Shown here piece by piece: positions 23,975 through 32,040 of a DNA stretch of 64,000 bases; within the stretch, counting starts at the first letter, position 1; the number at the start of each line of letters is the position of its first letter. Made by a program: the position numbers and the translations under genes. The DNA is taken from the NCBI RefSeq assembly GCF_000956505.1, contig NZ_JYIX01000026.1, positions 1 to 64,000 on the forward strand, read 5' to 3'. A model generated the notes under the pieces. It saw nothing but the letters and a program-made list of their open reading frames with translations. It had not been told where the DNA came from and did no database searches. The stretch is from Microbacterium azadirachtae. GTDB lineage: Bacteria > Actinomycetota > Actinomycetes > Actinomycetales > Microbacteriaceae.

Positions 23975-25068
23975 CCGCGGGGCGCGCCGCCGTTCTGGAG
24001 GCGGGAGCGTTCACGGTCTCCGACGTCGACTACGGCGACCCCGGCCGGGACGAGGTGCTCGTGCGGCTGGTCGCGAGCGGCCTGTGCCACACCGACCTCG
24101 CGGTCCTCGCCGGGGGGATCCCGTTCCCGGCCCCCGGAATCATCGGACACGAGGGTGCGGGCGTCGTCGAGCGCGTCGGGCCGGGGGTGACGGAGGTCGC
24201 ACCGGGCGACAAGGTCCTGCTCAGCTTCACGTCCTGCGGCGATTGCGCCGCCTGCACGGCGGATCACCCGGCGTACTGCGAGACCTGGCTGCCGCGGAAC
24301 CTGCTCGGCGCCCTGCGCCAGGACGACGCCGGAACGATCACCCGCGATGGGCAGCCCCTCGCCGGCCACTTCTTCGGCCAGTCCTCGTTCGGCACCTTCG
24401 CGATCGCCGACCGCCGCTCGCTCGTGAGGGTCGCGCCGGACGCGGACCTCACCGCCCTCGCCCCGCTCGGCTGCGGCGTGCTCACCGGCTTCGGCTCGAT
24501 CTGGAACGTGCTCGACCCGGGCCCGGAGGACATCGTCGCCGTCTACGGGGCGGGCGCGGTGGGCCTGTCCGGGGTGATCGCGGCGTCTCTGCGCTCCCCC
24601 GCACGGCTCATCGCGATCGACCTCGTCGCGGAACGGCTGGATCTCGCCAGGGAGCTCGGCGCGACCGACGTGATCGACGCAGGGGCCGAGGACGTCGCCA
24701 CGCGCCTCGCGGAGATCACAGGGGGCCGCGGCGTCGATCTGAGCTTCGACACGACGGGGAGTCCCGGCGTCGCCAGGGCCGCGCTCGACGCCGCGGCGAT
24801 CCGCGGCACGGTGCTGGTGTGCGGTGCGCCGCCGCCTGGCACCGAGATCGCCGTCGACATCCAGGGGATGCTCACGGGCAAGGTGCTGCGCGGCGTCACG
24901 ATGGGCGATGCCAGTCCGCAGCAGCTGATCCCGCAGCTCGTCGCGCTGCACGCCGAAGGCCGGCTTCCGCTGGAGCGGCTGGAACGGGCCTACGAGCTCG
25001 ACGAGATCGCACGCGCCGTCGAGGACATGCACCACGGCCGCACGGTCAAACCGGTGATCGTGTTCTGA
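23971..25068 (+). CDS. Zinc-dependent alcohol dehydrogenase (aryl-alcohol type)
   Basis: This 365-residue medium-chain dehydrogenase has the catalytic zinc ligands in GLCHTD and GHEGAGVVERVG, and the four structural zinc cysteines in SCGDCAACTADHPAYC. The Rossmann loop is VYGAGAVGLSGVIAA. The order and the pattern of the substrate domain resemble benzyl/geranyl-type alcohol dehydrogenases. The GTG start at 23971 overlaps the aldehyde dehydrogenase stop, showing translational coupling. Regulation is probably by the ATPase-LuxR protein encoded just upstream. Confidence 0.93.
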   Translation: MTAGRAAVLEAGAFTVSDVDYGDPGRDEVLVRLVASGLCHTDLAVLAGGIPFPAPGIIGHEGAGVVERVGPGVTEVAPGDKVLLSFTSCGDCAACTADHPAYCETWLPRNLLGALRQDDAGTITRDGQPLAGHFFGQSSFGTFAIADRRSLVRVAPDADLTALAPLGCGVLTGFGSIWNVLDPGPEDIVAVYGAGAVGLSGVIAASLRSPARLIAIDLVAERLDLARELGATDVIDAGAEDVATRLAEITGGRGVDLSFDTTGSPGVARAALDAAAIRGTVLVCGAPPPGTEIAVDIQGMLTGKVLRGVTMGDASPQQLIPQLVALHAEGRLPLERLERAYELDEIARAVEDMHHGRTVKPVIVF

Positions 25069-25098
25069 GGGATACGGCGCCGAGCAGCGGTCGAGAGG

Positions 25099-26034
25099 TC
25101 AGCGCGCCACGTCAGCGAGAGGGGGGTGCGCACCACCCGCCGCAGCGGGAGGCGCGCTGTCGCTCGTCGACTGGAGCACCAGGTGCGCGCGCTCGTGCCC
25201 GCTCCGCAGGCACTCCTGCACGGTCCACCCGCGCAGGAGGCCTGCGAGGTAGCCGCCCGCGAACGCGTCACCGGCGCCGACCGGCTCGACCACCTCGGTC
25301 GGGATCGCGGGCACGAAGATCGGGCCGTCTGCGGAGAACTCGGTGGCGCCGACGTCGCCGTCCTTGACGATCAGCCGTGCCGGCGCGGGGAGGTGGGCGC
25401 GCACGTCCTCCGCGGTCCGGCAGCCCCAGAGCGTCTCCGCCTCGTCGCGCCCCACGAAGACGATGTCCGCGCGGTTCGCCAGATCGCGGAGGATCGGGGC
25501 GGCATCGGCGACCGGCCACAGCCCCTGACGGTGGTTCACATCGAAGCTGAGGAGCGCGCTGCTCGCGGCGACGCGATCGAACACCGCATCGATCATCGCG
25601 GCGCAGTCGTCCGAGAGCGCGGGGGTGATCCCCGAGACGTGCACGATCGCTGACTGCTCGATCGGGATCAGCGCGATCGACGCGGGGGTCATCCGCGACG
25701 CGGCGGATCCGGCACGGTAGTAGCTGACGCCGCGCCCCGGATCCTTGAAGAAGACTCCGGTGGGCGCGGTCTCATCGAACGACACCCAGCGGGTGTCGAT
25801 GCCCTGCGACTCGATCTCGCGGCGCACCCGGCGCCCGAGCACGTCGTCTCCGAGCGCGCTCACCCAGGCGGCCGCGCCGCCGAGCGCCGCCACATGCCCC
25901 GCCACGTTGGATTCGGCGCCGCCGACGCGGAGCCGGATGCTCTCCGCATCGAGGAGGGACTCCGCCCGGCTCGGCGTCACCATCGCCATGGTCTCGCCGA
26001 TCGCGATCAGCGCGGGAACGTCTGCAGTTGCCAT
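25099..26034 (-). CDS. PfkB-family sugar kinase, KdgK-like
   Basis: This 311-residue kinase matches 2-keto-3-deoxygluconate kinases: IGETMAMVTPS at the N-terminus, GGAESNVAGHVAALGG for substrate binding, and VEPVGAGDAFAGGYLAGLL with the catalytic Asp. It would phosphorylate a keto-sugar acid or a related hexose. The start is ATG 26034, behind GGAGA at about 11 bases. No sugar dehydratase, aldolase or transporter lies nearby, so its pathway partners are elsewhere. The upstream gap contains overlapping GCAAC/GTTGC inverted repeats that look like a regulator site. Confidence 0.88.
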   Translation of the reverse strand: MATADVPALIAIGETMAMVTPSRAESLLDAESIRLRVGGAESNVAGHVAALGGAAAWVSALGDDVLGRRVRREIESQGIDTRWVSFDETAPTGVFFKDPGRGVSYYRAGSAASRMTPASIALIPIEQSAIVHVSGITPALSDDCAAMIDAVFDRVAASSALLSFDVNHRQGLWPVADAAPILRDLANRADIVFVGRDEAETLWGCRTAEDVRAHLPAPARLIVKDGDVGATEFSADGPIFVPAIPTEVVEPVGAGDAFAGGYLAGLLRGWTVQECLRSGHERAHLVLQSTSDSAPPAAAGGAHPPLADVAR

Positions 26035-26066
26035 TCCGGCATTCTCTCCCACCGGACGCCACTGAC

Positions 26067-26092
26067 GCAACACGCGTTGCATTAGGCGCAAC
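26067..26092. promoter_or_regulatory. Overlapping inverted repeats upstream of the KdgK-like kinase
   Basis: Three half-sites occur in a row: GCAAC (26067-26071), GTTGC (26076-26080) and GCAAC (26088-26092). The first two form an inverted repeat with a 4-bp spacer, the last two one with a 7-bp spacer (GTTGC-ATTAGGC-GCAAC). The second form is like operators of IclR-family regulators, which often control ketodeoxygluconate genes. The middle half-site is shared, so binding of the two forms would be exclusive. Confidence 0.5.
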
Positions 26093-26103
26093 GCTCTCGG
26101 CGG

Positions 26104-27939
26104 TCAGCCCAACTGCTCGGTGAGTTCGAACCAGCGCAGCTCGAGCTCCTCGACCTCGGCCTCCCGCGCGGAGATCTCCTTCATCTTCTCGCCGAGACCC
26201 GCGTAGTCGGACTGATCGTGGTCGGCGAGGGCGTGCTTGGCGCGGTCGATCTGCTCGGCGAGCTTCTGCATGCGGCGCTCCAGGGCGGTCAGCTCCTTCT
26301 CCGCGGTGCGGCGATCGGCGCCGCTCAGGGCGGGCTCGGCGGCCTGCGCGGACGTGGAGGCGGAGGCGGAGGCGGATCCCGCCGCAGGCGCCTTCTGGTG
26401 CGTCTGCTCGAGCGCCCGCAGACGCAGGTACTCGTCCACCCCGCCCGGCAGATGCCTGAGCCGCCGGTCCAGGATCGCGTACTGCTGGTCCGTCACGCGC
26501 TCCAGGAAGTAGCGGTCGTGGCTCACCACCAGCAGCGTGCCGGGCCAGGAGTCGAGGAGATCCTCGATCGCCGCGAGCATGTCGGTGTCCATGTCGTTCG
26601 TGGGCTCATCGAGGATCATCACGTTGGGCTGATCCAGCAGCACGAGCAGCAGCTGCAGCCGGCGCTGCTGGCCGCCCGAGAGGTCCTTGACGGGCGTGGA
26701 GAGCTGCGCCGAGGAGAAGCCGAGCCTCTCCAGCAGCTGTCCCGGCGTCAGTTCGGCCGCCTTGGATCCGGTGCCGAACGTGTAGGTCGTGCGCAGCCGA
26801 CCGATCACGATGCGCACCGGCTCGTCCCAGACGTCCTGCAGTTCGTCCAGGCGCTGCGTGAGCGTGCGCACCTGCACGGTCTTGCCGTGCTTTACCCGGC
26901 CGCTCGTCGGCGCCAGCGTGCCCGCCACGAGGCCGAGCAGGGTCGACTTGCCCGCGCCGTTGACGCCGAGGATGCCGGTGCGCTCCCCCGGCGCGATCCG
27001 CCACTCGACATCGCGCAGCACTTCCCGCTCCGGGGTGGACGCGGAGGCGGGGAAGGTGACGCCGGCGTCGATGAGATCGACGACGTCCTTGCCGAGCCGC
27101 GAGACGGCGAGCGACTGCAGCCCGATGCGGTCGCGGATCTCTGGCACATCGGAGATGAGCTCGTTCGCCGCGTCGATGCGGAACTTCGGCTTCGATGTGC
27201 GCGCGGGGGCGCCGCGGCGCAGCCAGGCGAGCTCCTTGCGCGCGAGGTTCTGCCGCTTCGCCTCGGTCGCCGCCGACATCCGGTCGCGCTCGACGCGCTG
27301 CAGGATGTACGCCGCGTAACCGCCCTCGAAGGGCTCGACGATCCGGTCGTGCACCTCCCAGGTCTCGGTGCACACCTCGTCCAGGAACCAGCGATCGTGC
27401 GTCACGACCATGAGCGCGCCCTGGTTCGCCGACCAGCGCCTCTTCAGGTGCTCGGCGAGCCAGCCGATCGCCTCCACATCGAGGTGGTTGGTGGGCTCGT
27501 CGAGCGCGACGATGTCCCAGTCCCCCACGAGCAGCTTCGCCAGCGAGACGCGGCGGCGCTGGCCGCCGGAGAGGTCGGCGACGGAGGCGTTCCAGTCCAG
27601 GTCGCTCACGAGGCCGTCGATCACGTCGCGGACCTTCGGGTCCCCCGCCCACTCGTGCTCCGGGGTGTCGCCGACGATGGCCCCGCCGACGGTGAGGGCG
27701 TCATCGAGCACGTCCGCCTGGTCGAGCACTCCGATCGTGGTGCCGCCGCGCACGGTCACGCGCCCGGTGTCGGGCTCCAGGCGTCCGGCGAGCATCGCGA
27801 GCAGGCTGGACTTGCCGTCGCCGTTGCGGCCGACGATCCCGATCCGGTCCCCCTCTTCGATGCCGAGGGTGACGGAATCGAAGACGATCCGGGTGGGGAA
27901 CTCGAGATGGAGGCCTTCGGCCCCGAGGAGATGTGCCAT
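26104..27939 (-). CDS. ABC-F family ATPase (Uup-like)
   Basis: The 611-residue protein has two ABC domains in tandem and no membrane segments. First domain: Walker A GIVGRNGDGKSSLL, signature LSGGQRRRVSLAKLL, Walker B DIVALDEPTNHLD. Second domain: GILGVNGAGKSTLL, LSGGQQRRLQLLL, MILDEPTNDMD. A C-terminal coiled coil of about 80 charged residues follows (ELTALERRMQKLAEQID and onwards), as in Uup-type ABC-F proteins, which act on ribosomes or branched DNA. It has no antibiotic-resistance P-site linker extension that can be recognised. A TACCCT hexamer lies nine bases before the ATG, suggesting a very short leader. Confidence 0.93.
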   Translation of the reverse strand: MAHLLGAEGLHLEFPTRIVFDSVTLGIEEGDRIGIVGRNGDGKSSLLAMLAGRLEPDTGRVTVRGGTTIGVLDQADVLDDALTVGGAIVGDTPEHEWAGDPKVRDVIDGLVSDLDWNASVADLSGGQRRRVSLAKLLVGDWDIVALDEPTNHLDVEAIGWLAEHLKRRWSANQGALMVVTHDRWFLDEVCTETWEVHDRIVEPFEGGYAAYILQRVERDRMSAATEAKRQNLARKELAWLRRGAPARTSKPKFRIDAANELISDVPEIRDRIGLQSLAVSRLGKDVVDLIDAGVTFPASASTPEREVLRDVEWRIAPGERTGILGVNGAGKSTLLGLVAGTLAPTSGRVKHGKTVQVRTLTQRLDELQDVWDEPVRIVIGRLRTTYTFGTGSKAAELTPGQLLERLGFSSAQLSTPVKDLSGGQQRRLQLLLVLLDQPNVMILDEPTNDMDTDMLAAIEDLLDSWPGTLLVVSHDRYFLERVTDQQYAILDRRLRHLPGGVDEYLRLRALEQTHQKAPAAGSASASASTSAQAAEPALSGADRRTAEKELTALERRMQKLAEQIDRAKHALADHDQSDYAGLGEKMKEISAREAEVEELELRWFELTEQLG

Positions 27940-28000
27940 GTCGGATCCAGGGTAGTCGGGCCGCCAGGGATCCCGCCGAGCCCGGAGGGCGCCCGCCGGC

Positions 28001-28768
28001 TCAGGCCAGGCGCAGGTGCACGATGTCGCCGGCGGCGATGCGGTGCTCGGATCCGTCCGCGGTGACGATCAGGCAGCCGTCCTGACCGAGCCCCGTCGCC
28101 TCGCCGACCAGATCGGCACCGCCGGGCAGCATCACGCGCACCGTCCGGCCGAGCGTGACGCAGCGGGCCGCGACGGCGTCGTGCAGACCACTCGCGACGG
28201 CCGAGCCGTGCTCCGAGAGCGCTTCGATCCACCCGTCCAGCCGGGCCAGGTAGCCGGCGACGAGCAGATCGAGATCGGCCTCCACGCCCTCGACGGCGAA
28301 CGAGGTCGCGGTCTCGACCGGGAGCTGCCCGGCCGCCATCGCGGTGTTGACGCCTGAGCCGACGATCACGACATCGGATCCGGTGGCCTCGGCGAGGATG
28401 CCGCAGATCTTGCGGTCGCCCACCAGCACGTCGTTCGGCCACTTCACGCCCACGGCGCGCCCTGGCAGCTGAACGGCGATCGCATCGGCCATCGCGAGGC
28501 CCGCCGCGAGCGGGATCCAGCCGCGCTCGGCGACGGGGACCCGCGGCACGCGCAGCAGCACCGACAGGGCCAGCGCGGATCCGGCCGGCGCCGTCCACAC
28601 GCGGTCGAGGCGGCCACGGCCCGCGACCTGATCCTCGGTGAGGATCGCGGACAGGTGCGGCCAGCCGGCCTCGTCGTCCGCGAGCGCCCGCAGATCGGCG
28701 TTCGTGGAACCGGTCGAGGCGACGATCTCGAGGCGCGCGGCGGCCGCGGTGCTGTGCGGGAAGCTCAT
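28001..28768 (-). CDS. birA: Biotin-[acetyl-CoA-carboxylase] ligase
   Basis: BirA activates biotin with ATP and attaches it to the Lys of carboxyl carrier domains. The 255-residue protein has the biotin-binding loop [10 protein letters not shown] (GRGR family mark), [17 protein letters not shown], and the C-terminal SH3-like domain. It lacks the N-terminal helix-turn-helix of E. coli BirA, so it is a ligase only. Its obvious substrate, the alpha subunit with EAMKMEQ, is encoded 7 kb away at 36181. It is divergent from the carboxyltransferase gene accD; both starts have a TANNNT hexamer six or seven bases upstream. Confidence 0.95.
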   Translation of the reverse strand: MSFPHSTAAAARLEIVASTGSTNADLRALADDEAGWPHLSAILTEDQVAGRGRLDRVWTAPAGSALALSVLLRVPRVPVAERGWIPLAAGLAMADAIAVQLPGRAVGVKWPNDVLVGDRKICGILAEATGSDVVIVGSGVNTAMAAGQLPVETATSFAVEGVEADLDLLVAGYLARLDGWIEALSEHGSAVASGLHDAVAARCVTLGRTVRVMLPGGADLVGEATGLGQDGCLIVTADGSEHRIAAGDIVHLRLA

Positions 28769-28774
28769 CCGGTC

Positions 28775-28780
28775 ACCCTA
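28775..28780 (-). promoter_or_regulatory. -10 element, leaderless start of birA
   Basis: TAGGGT on the minus strand lies six bases before ATG 28768; no Shine-Dalgarno is present. Confidence 0.6.
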
Positions 28781-28891
28781 TCCGCGGGGCCCGCAGCGCA
28801 CGCGGGCGCCCGGCGACGACCAGAGGGTCCGCACAGAGGATCCCGCTCGGGTGTTGTGCCTCTCATCCAACGGACCCCCGGGCCCCGGCGC

Positions 28892-28897
28892 TAATGT
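28892..28897 (+). promoter_or_regulatory. -10 element, leaderless start of accD
   Basis: TAATGT lies seven bases before GTG 28905. It is about 110 bases from the divergent birA hexamer. Confidence 0.6.
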
Positions 28898-28904
28898 GGA
28901 AAGC

Positions 28905-30494
28905 GTGACGGACACCCCTGACCTCTACACGACCGCCGGCAAGATCGCCGACCTCCGCGCCCGCTACGACGAGGCCGTCGTCGCGGCCGAGGCGAAGGCC
29001 AAGGAGAAGCAGCACGCCAAGGGCAAGATGACGGCCCGCGAGCGCATCGAGCTGCTGGTGGACCCCGGCAGCTTCGTCGAGTTCGACGAGTACGTGCGGC
29101 ACCGCACGACCGCGTTCGGCATGGACAAGAACCGGCCGTACGGCGACTCGGTCGTCACCGGCGTCGGCACCATCAACGGTCGCACCATCGCGGTCTACTC
29201 GCAGGACTTCACGACCTTCGGCGGCTCGCTCGGAGAGGTCTCCGGCGACAAGATCATCAAGATCATGGAGTTCGCGCTGCGCAGCGGCGTGCCCATCATC
29301 GGCATCCTCGACTCGGGCGGAGCCCGCATCCAGGAGGGCGTGCTCGCGCTCAGCAAGTACGGCGAGATCTTCCGGACGAACACCCGCTCCTCCGGCGTCA
29401 TCCCGCAGATCTCCATCATCATGGGCCCGGCTGCGGGCGGCGCCGTGTACGGCCCCGCGCTGACCGACTTCGTGATCATGGTCGACAAGACCAGCCAGAT
29501 GTTCGTCACCGGCCCCGACGTCATCAAGACCGTCACCGGCGAGGACGTCGGGATGGAGGAGCTCGGCGGTGCGTACACGCACAACACCCGCTCCGGCGTC
29601 GCGCACTACCTCGCCGAGGACGAGGACGACGCGATCGACTACGCGCGCACCCTCCTCGGCTTCCTGCCGGACAACAACATGGCGGAGCTGCCGTCGTACT
29701 CCAACGACTTCGAGTTCGAGACGACCGATGCGGATCGCACGCTCAACACGCTGATCCCCGACTCCGCGAACCAGCCCTACGACATCCACACCGTCATCGA
29801 GCGGGTCGTCGACGACGGCGAGTTCCTCGAGGTGCAGCCGCTGTTCGCCCCGAACATCGTGATCGGCTTCGGCCGCGTCGAGGGACGCTCGGTCGGCATC
29901 ATCGCCAACCAGCCCTCGCAGATGGCGGGCACGCTCAACATCGAGGCCGGCGAGAAGGCCAGCCGCTTCGTGCGCTTCTGCGATGCCTTCTCCATCCCGA
30001 TCGTCACGCTCGTCGACGTGCCGGGCTACCTGCCGGGCACCGACCAGGAGTGGACCGGCGTGATCCGCCGCGGCGCCAAGCTCATCTACGCCTACGCCGA
30101 GGCCACCGTGCCCCTCGTGACCGTGATCCTGCGCAAGGCCTACGGCGGCGCCTACATCGTGATGGGCTCCAAGCAGCTCGGGGCGGACGTGAACCTCGCC
30201 TGGCCCACGGCCGAGATCGCCGTCATGGGCGGCCAGGGCGCGGTGAACATCCTCTACCGCGGGGAGATCAAGCGCGCGGAGGAGGCCGGCGAGGATGTCG
30301 CCGCCGTCCGCACCCGCCTCGCCAACGAGTACACCTACAACGTGACCAGCCCGTTCCTGGCCGCCGAGCGCGGCGAGATCGACGGCGTCATCGAGCCGGC
30401 GAACACGCGGGTCTCGATCGCGAAGGCGCTGCGGGCGCTGCGCGGCAAGCGCGCAGAGCTGCCCCCGAAGAAGCACGGGAACATCCCGCTGTGA
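28905..30494 (+). CDS. Acyl-CoA carboxylase beta (carboxyltransferase) subunit
   Basis: The 529-residue protein transfers CO2 from carboxybiotin to acetyl- or propionyl-CoA, giving malonyl- or methylmalonyl-CoA. Two crotonase-like halves are present; the first carries the acyl-CoA pocket ([28 protein letters not shown]), the second the carboxybiotin pocket ([28 protein letters not shown]). It is of the AccD/PccB type of actinobacteria, which combine with a biotinylated alpha and a small epsilon subunit. GTG 28905 is preferred: TAATGT sits seven bases upstream and the sequence then begins at the usual family N-terminus. The epsilon gene overlaps its stop. Confidence 0.95.
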   Translation: MTDTPDLYTTAGKIADLRARYDEAVVAAEAKAKEKQHAKGKMTARERIELLVDPGSFVEFDEYVRHRTTAFGMDKNRPYGDSVVTGVGTINGRTIAVYSQDFTTFGGSLGEVSGDKIIKIMEFALRSGVPIIGILDSGGARIQEGVLALSKYGEIFRTNTRSSGVIPQISIIMGPAAGGAVYGPALTDFVIMVDKTSQMFVTGPDVIKTVTGEDVGMEELGGAYTHNTRSGVAHYLAEDEDDAIDYARTLLGFLPDNNMAELPSYSNDFEFETTDADRTLNTLIPDSANQPYDIHTVIERVVDDGEFLEVQPLFAPNIVIGFGRVEGRSVGIIANQPSQMAGTLNIEAGEKASRFVRFCDAFSIPIVTLVDVPGYLPGTDQEWTGVIRRGAKLIYAYAEATVPLVTVILRKAYGGAYIVMGSKQLGADVNLAWPTAEIAVMGGQGAVNILYRGEIKRAEEAGEDVAAVRTRLANEYTYNVTSPFLAAERGEIDGVIEPANTRVSIAKALRALRGKRAELPPKKHGNIPL

Positions 30495-30712
30495 GCGCGG
30501 AGGACGACGGGGCGGTCGAGATCCAGGTGCTGCGCGGCTCCGCCACCGAGGAGGAGCTCGCGGCGCTCATCGCCGTGCTCTCCGAGGCCTTCGTGGCCGA
30601 GGAGGCGGATGCCGTGGCCGCCGAGAAGCCGGTGTCGGCCTGGGGCCGCACTCAGCGTGGCCTCAGGGCCCCGCTGCGACGGGACATCCCCTGGGGCCGC
30701 TTCTCCGGCTGA
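30491..30712 (+). CDS. accE: Acyl-CoA carboxylase epsilon subunit
   Basis: This 73-residue protein is easily missed. The GTG at 30491 overlaps the beta-subunit stop (GTGA). The sequence [24 protein letters not shown] followed by a Trp/Arg-rich end ([19 protein letters not shown]) matches the small epsilon subunits of actinobacterial acyl-CoA carboxylases, which hold the alpha and beta subunits together and raise activity. Position directly after the beta subunit is the rule for this gene. Confidence 0.88.
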   Translation: MSAEDDGAVEIQVLRGSATEEELAALIAVLSEAFVAEEADAVAAEKPVSAWGRTQRGLRAPLRRDIPWGRFSG

Positions 30713-30752
30713 CCGCGCCCCCTGCGCAGGAGACCGGGCTTCTGGGGCCTCC

Positions 30753-30967
30753 GACGGGATTTTCACCTCCGTCTGGATTTGTCCCCCAAAATACCTACAG
30801 ACATCCCTCTTGCAACCCGGAAGACTCTTTCTTGCAACGCTTCGCGTTCGACCGGATCTCTGCCACAGGGTAGGTAGACGATCTCCGGTCTCCGCGGGCA
30901 GTTTTCGGGTAACTGTTCCGCACCTGGCGAGGGGTGGGCGGCTTCGCCGCCCCTCGCCCTTTCTTCC
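30753..30967 (+). ncRNA. Candidate structured small RNA ending in an intrinsic terminator
   Basis: Between the convergent accE and membrane-protein genes lies a noncoding segment with a series of hairpins: GACGG/CCGTC (30753-30773), AACGC-TTC-GCGTT (30836-30848), GACCGGA/TCCGGTC (30850-30890), GCGG-CAGTT/AACTG-CCGC (30894-30921), and a strong terminator (30926-30967). It also has a direct repeat TCTTGCAAC 22 bases apart (30808, 30830). Base composition is less GC-rich than the coding parts. I could not match it to 6S, SRP, RNase P, tmRNA or 6C RNA. It could be an independent small RNA or the structured 3' end of the accD-accE message; no convincing promoter was found. Confidence 0.4.
30926..30967 (+). 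terminator. Intrinsic terminator
   Basis: GGCGAGGGG (30926-30934) pairs with CCCCTCGCC (30950-30958), with an inner GGCG/CGCC stem and a four-base loop, followed by CTTTCTTCC. It is the strongest plus-strand terminator in this region. Confidence 0.8.
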
Positions 30968-30975
30968 TCCACGGA

Positions 30976-31014
30976 GGAATCGGGATTCCTGCTCCACAGC
31001 GGAATCGGGCTTCC
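30976..31014. repeat. Two small tandem hairpin units of about 25 bp
   Basis: GGAATCGGGATTCC (30976-30989) and GGAATCGGGCTTCC (31001-31014) are each near-palindromic and each followed by TGCTC-C/G-CAG. They lie between the terminator and the stop of the minus-strand membrane protein gene and may serve its transcript end. Confidence 0.6.
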
Positions 31015-31038
31015 TGCTCGCAGGCTGCGGCTTGCCGA

Positions 31039-32040
31039 TCAGCGCGAGCGCGGGATCTCGCGCCACAGCTCGACGGAGTCCTCGTCCGAGGACTCCCCCG
31101 CCGCAGAGCGTCCGACCACGGTGACCGCGATCCGCGCGTCCCTCGGGGCGCGGATGATGAGCCGCGCGGAGGACGAGTCCGCGAGCACGTCCGCCAGCTC
31201 CTCGCGGATCACGCCCTTGGTCTGCTCGTCGAGGCCCTCCAGCCCGCCGTCGTCGAACACGGTCACGGTGGCGCCCCTCGCGCGCGCCGTCTCGATCGCC
31301 GCGCGGGCGCGCTCGTTGAGCAGCTCTCCGCCGCGGATCTCATCGCGGAGCCGTCCCTCGGACAGATGCGCCTCCTGCCGCTCCTCGACGGACAGGTCGC
31401 CCCGGGTCGCGATGACCCTGGCGAGGATCGGACCCGCGACCGCGAGCGCGTACTGGACGCGTTCGCGGCGCTCGCGCTGACGCACGATCTGGGTCGCCTG
31501 CCAGGCCGACGCCGCCTGCTGGATCCCCGCGAGGCGATCGGTGTCGCGCACGGCGCGCCGCCAGAAGGCGACCAGCAGCTGGGCGATCACCATCCACACC
31601 GTGGATCCGACGAGCCCGAGACCGAGCGAGTCGAGGATGCCGATCCACAGCGTCGACGCGATCGTGAGCAGGAGCAGCACCAGCCATCCGGCGAGCGGGC
31701 GGCGGCGCACGATGCAGACCACGCCGATCAAGCCCACGGAGCCGATGTACCAGGTGGCGTAGGGAGCACGCAGCGCGGCCGGATCCAGGCCGAGGTTGCT
31801 CAGTTGCGGGATCGCGAGTGCGGACGCGAGCGCCAGGGCGGCGGCCCAGCGCGGCATCTTCACCGCGCGAGCGGCGCCGACGACGGCGATCACGGCGAAC
31901 GAGACGAGGTAGATCAGGACCGCGAGCAGCACGAGCAGCGGACGCGGCGGCGGCGAGGTCCACCACAGCGCTCGCGCGGCGAAGTAGCAGGCGAACACGA
32001 GCGCGAGCCCGGTCGCGACGATGCGGACGGTGAGCCTCAT
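31039..32040 (-). CDS. Membrane protein with kinase-like C-terminal region, third member of a two-component operon
   Basis: I cannot name this 333-residue protein. Residues 1 to about 175 hold six to seven hydrophobic helices. The rest is cytoplasmic: a helical stretch (VRQRERRERVQYALAVAG), then ERARAAIETARARGATVTVFDDGGLEGLDEQ and RLIIRAPRDARIAVTVVG, which resembles the fold order of a histidine-kinase ATPase domain but lacks the phospho-acceptor His and the N, G1 and G2 boxes. It overlaps the histidine kinase gene by four bases (ATGA). It could be an accessory sensor or a regulator of the kinase. Confidence 0.7.
   Translation of the reverse strand: MRLTVRIVATGLALVFACYFAARALWWTSPPPRPLLVLLAVLIYLVSFAVIAVVGAARAVKMPRWAAALALASALAIPQLSNLGLDPAALRAPYATWYIGSVGLIGVVCIVRRRPLAGWLVLLLLTIASTLWIGILDSLGLGLVGSTVWMVIAQLLVAFWRRAVRDTDRLAGIQQAASAWQATQIVRQRERRERVQYALAVAGPILARVIATRGDLSVEERQEAHLSEGRLRDEIRGGELLNERARAAIETARARGATVTVFDDGGLEGLDEQTKGVIREELADVLADSSSARLIIRAPRDARIAVTVVGRSAAGESSDEDSVELWREIPRSR

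Noticed and set aside
30753..30967. Assignment of the structured segment to 6C, 6S, SRP, tmRNA or RNase P RNA
   Set aside because: The diagnostic cores (six-C loops, SRP GGAAG/AGCAG loop, tmRNA ends, RNase P conserved boxes) are not found; it is listed only as an unassigned candidate.
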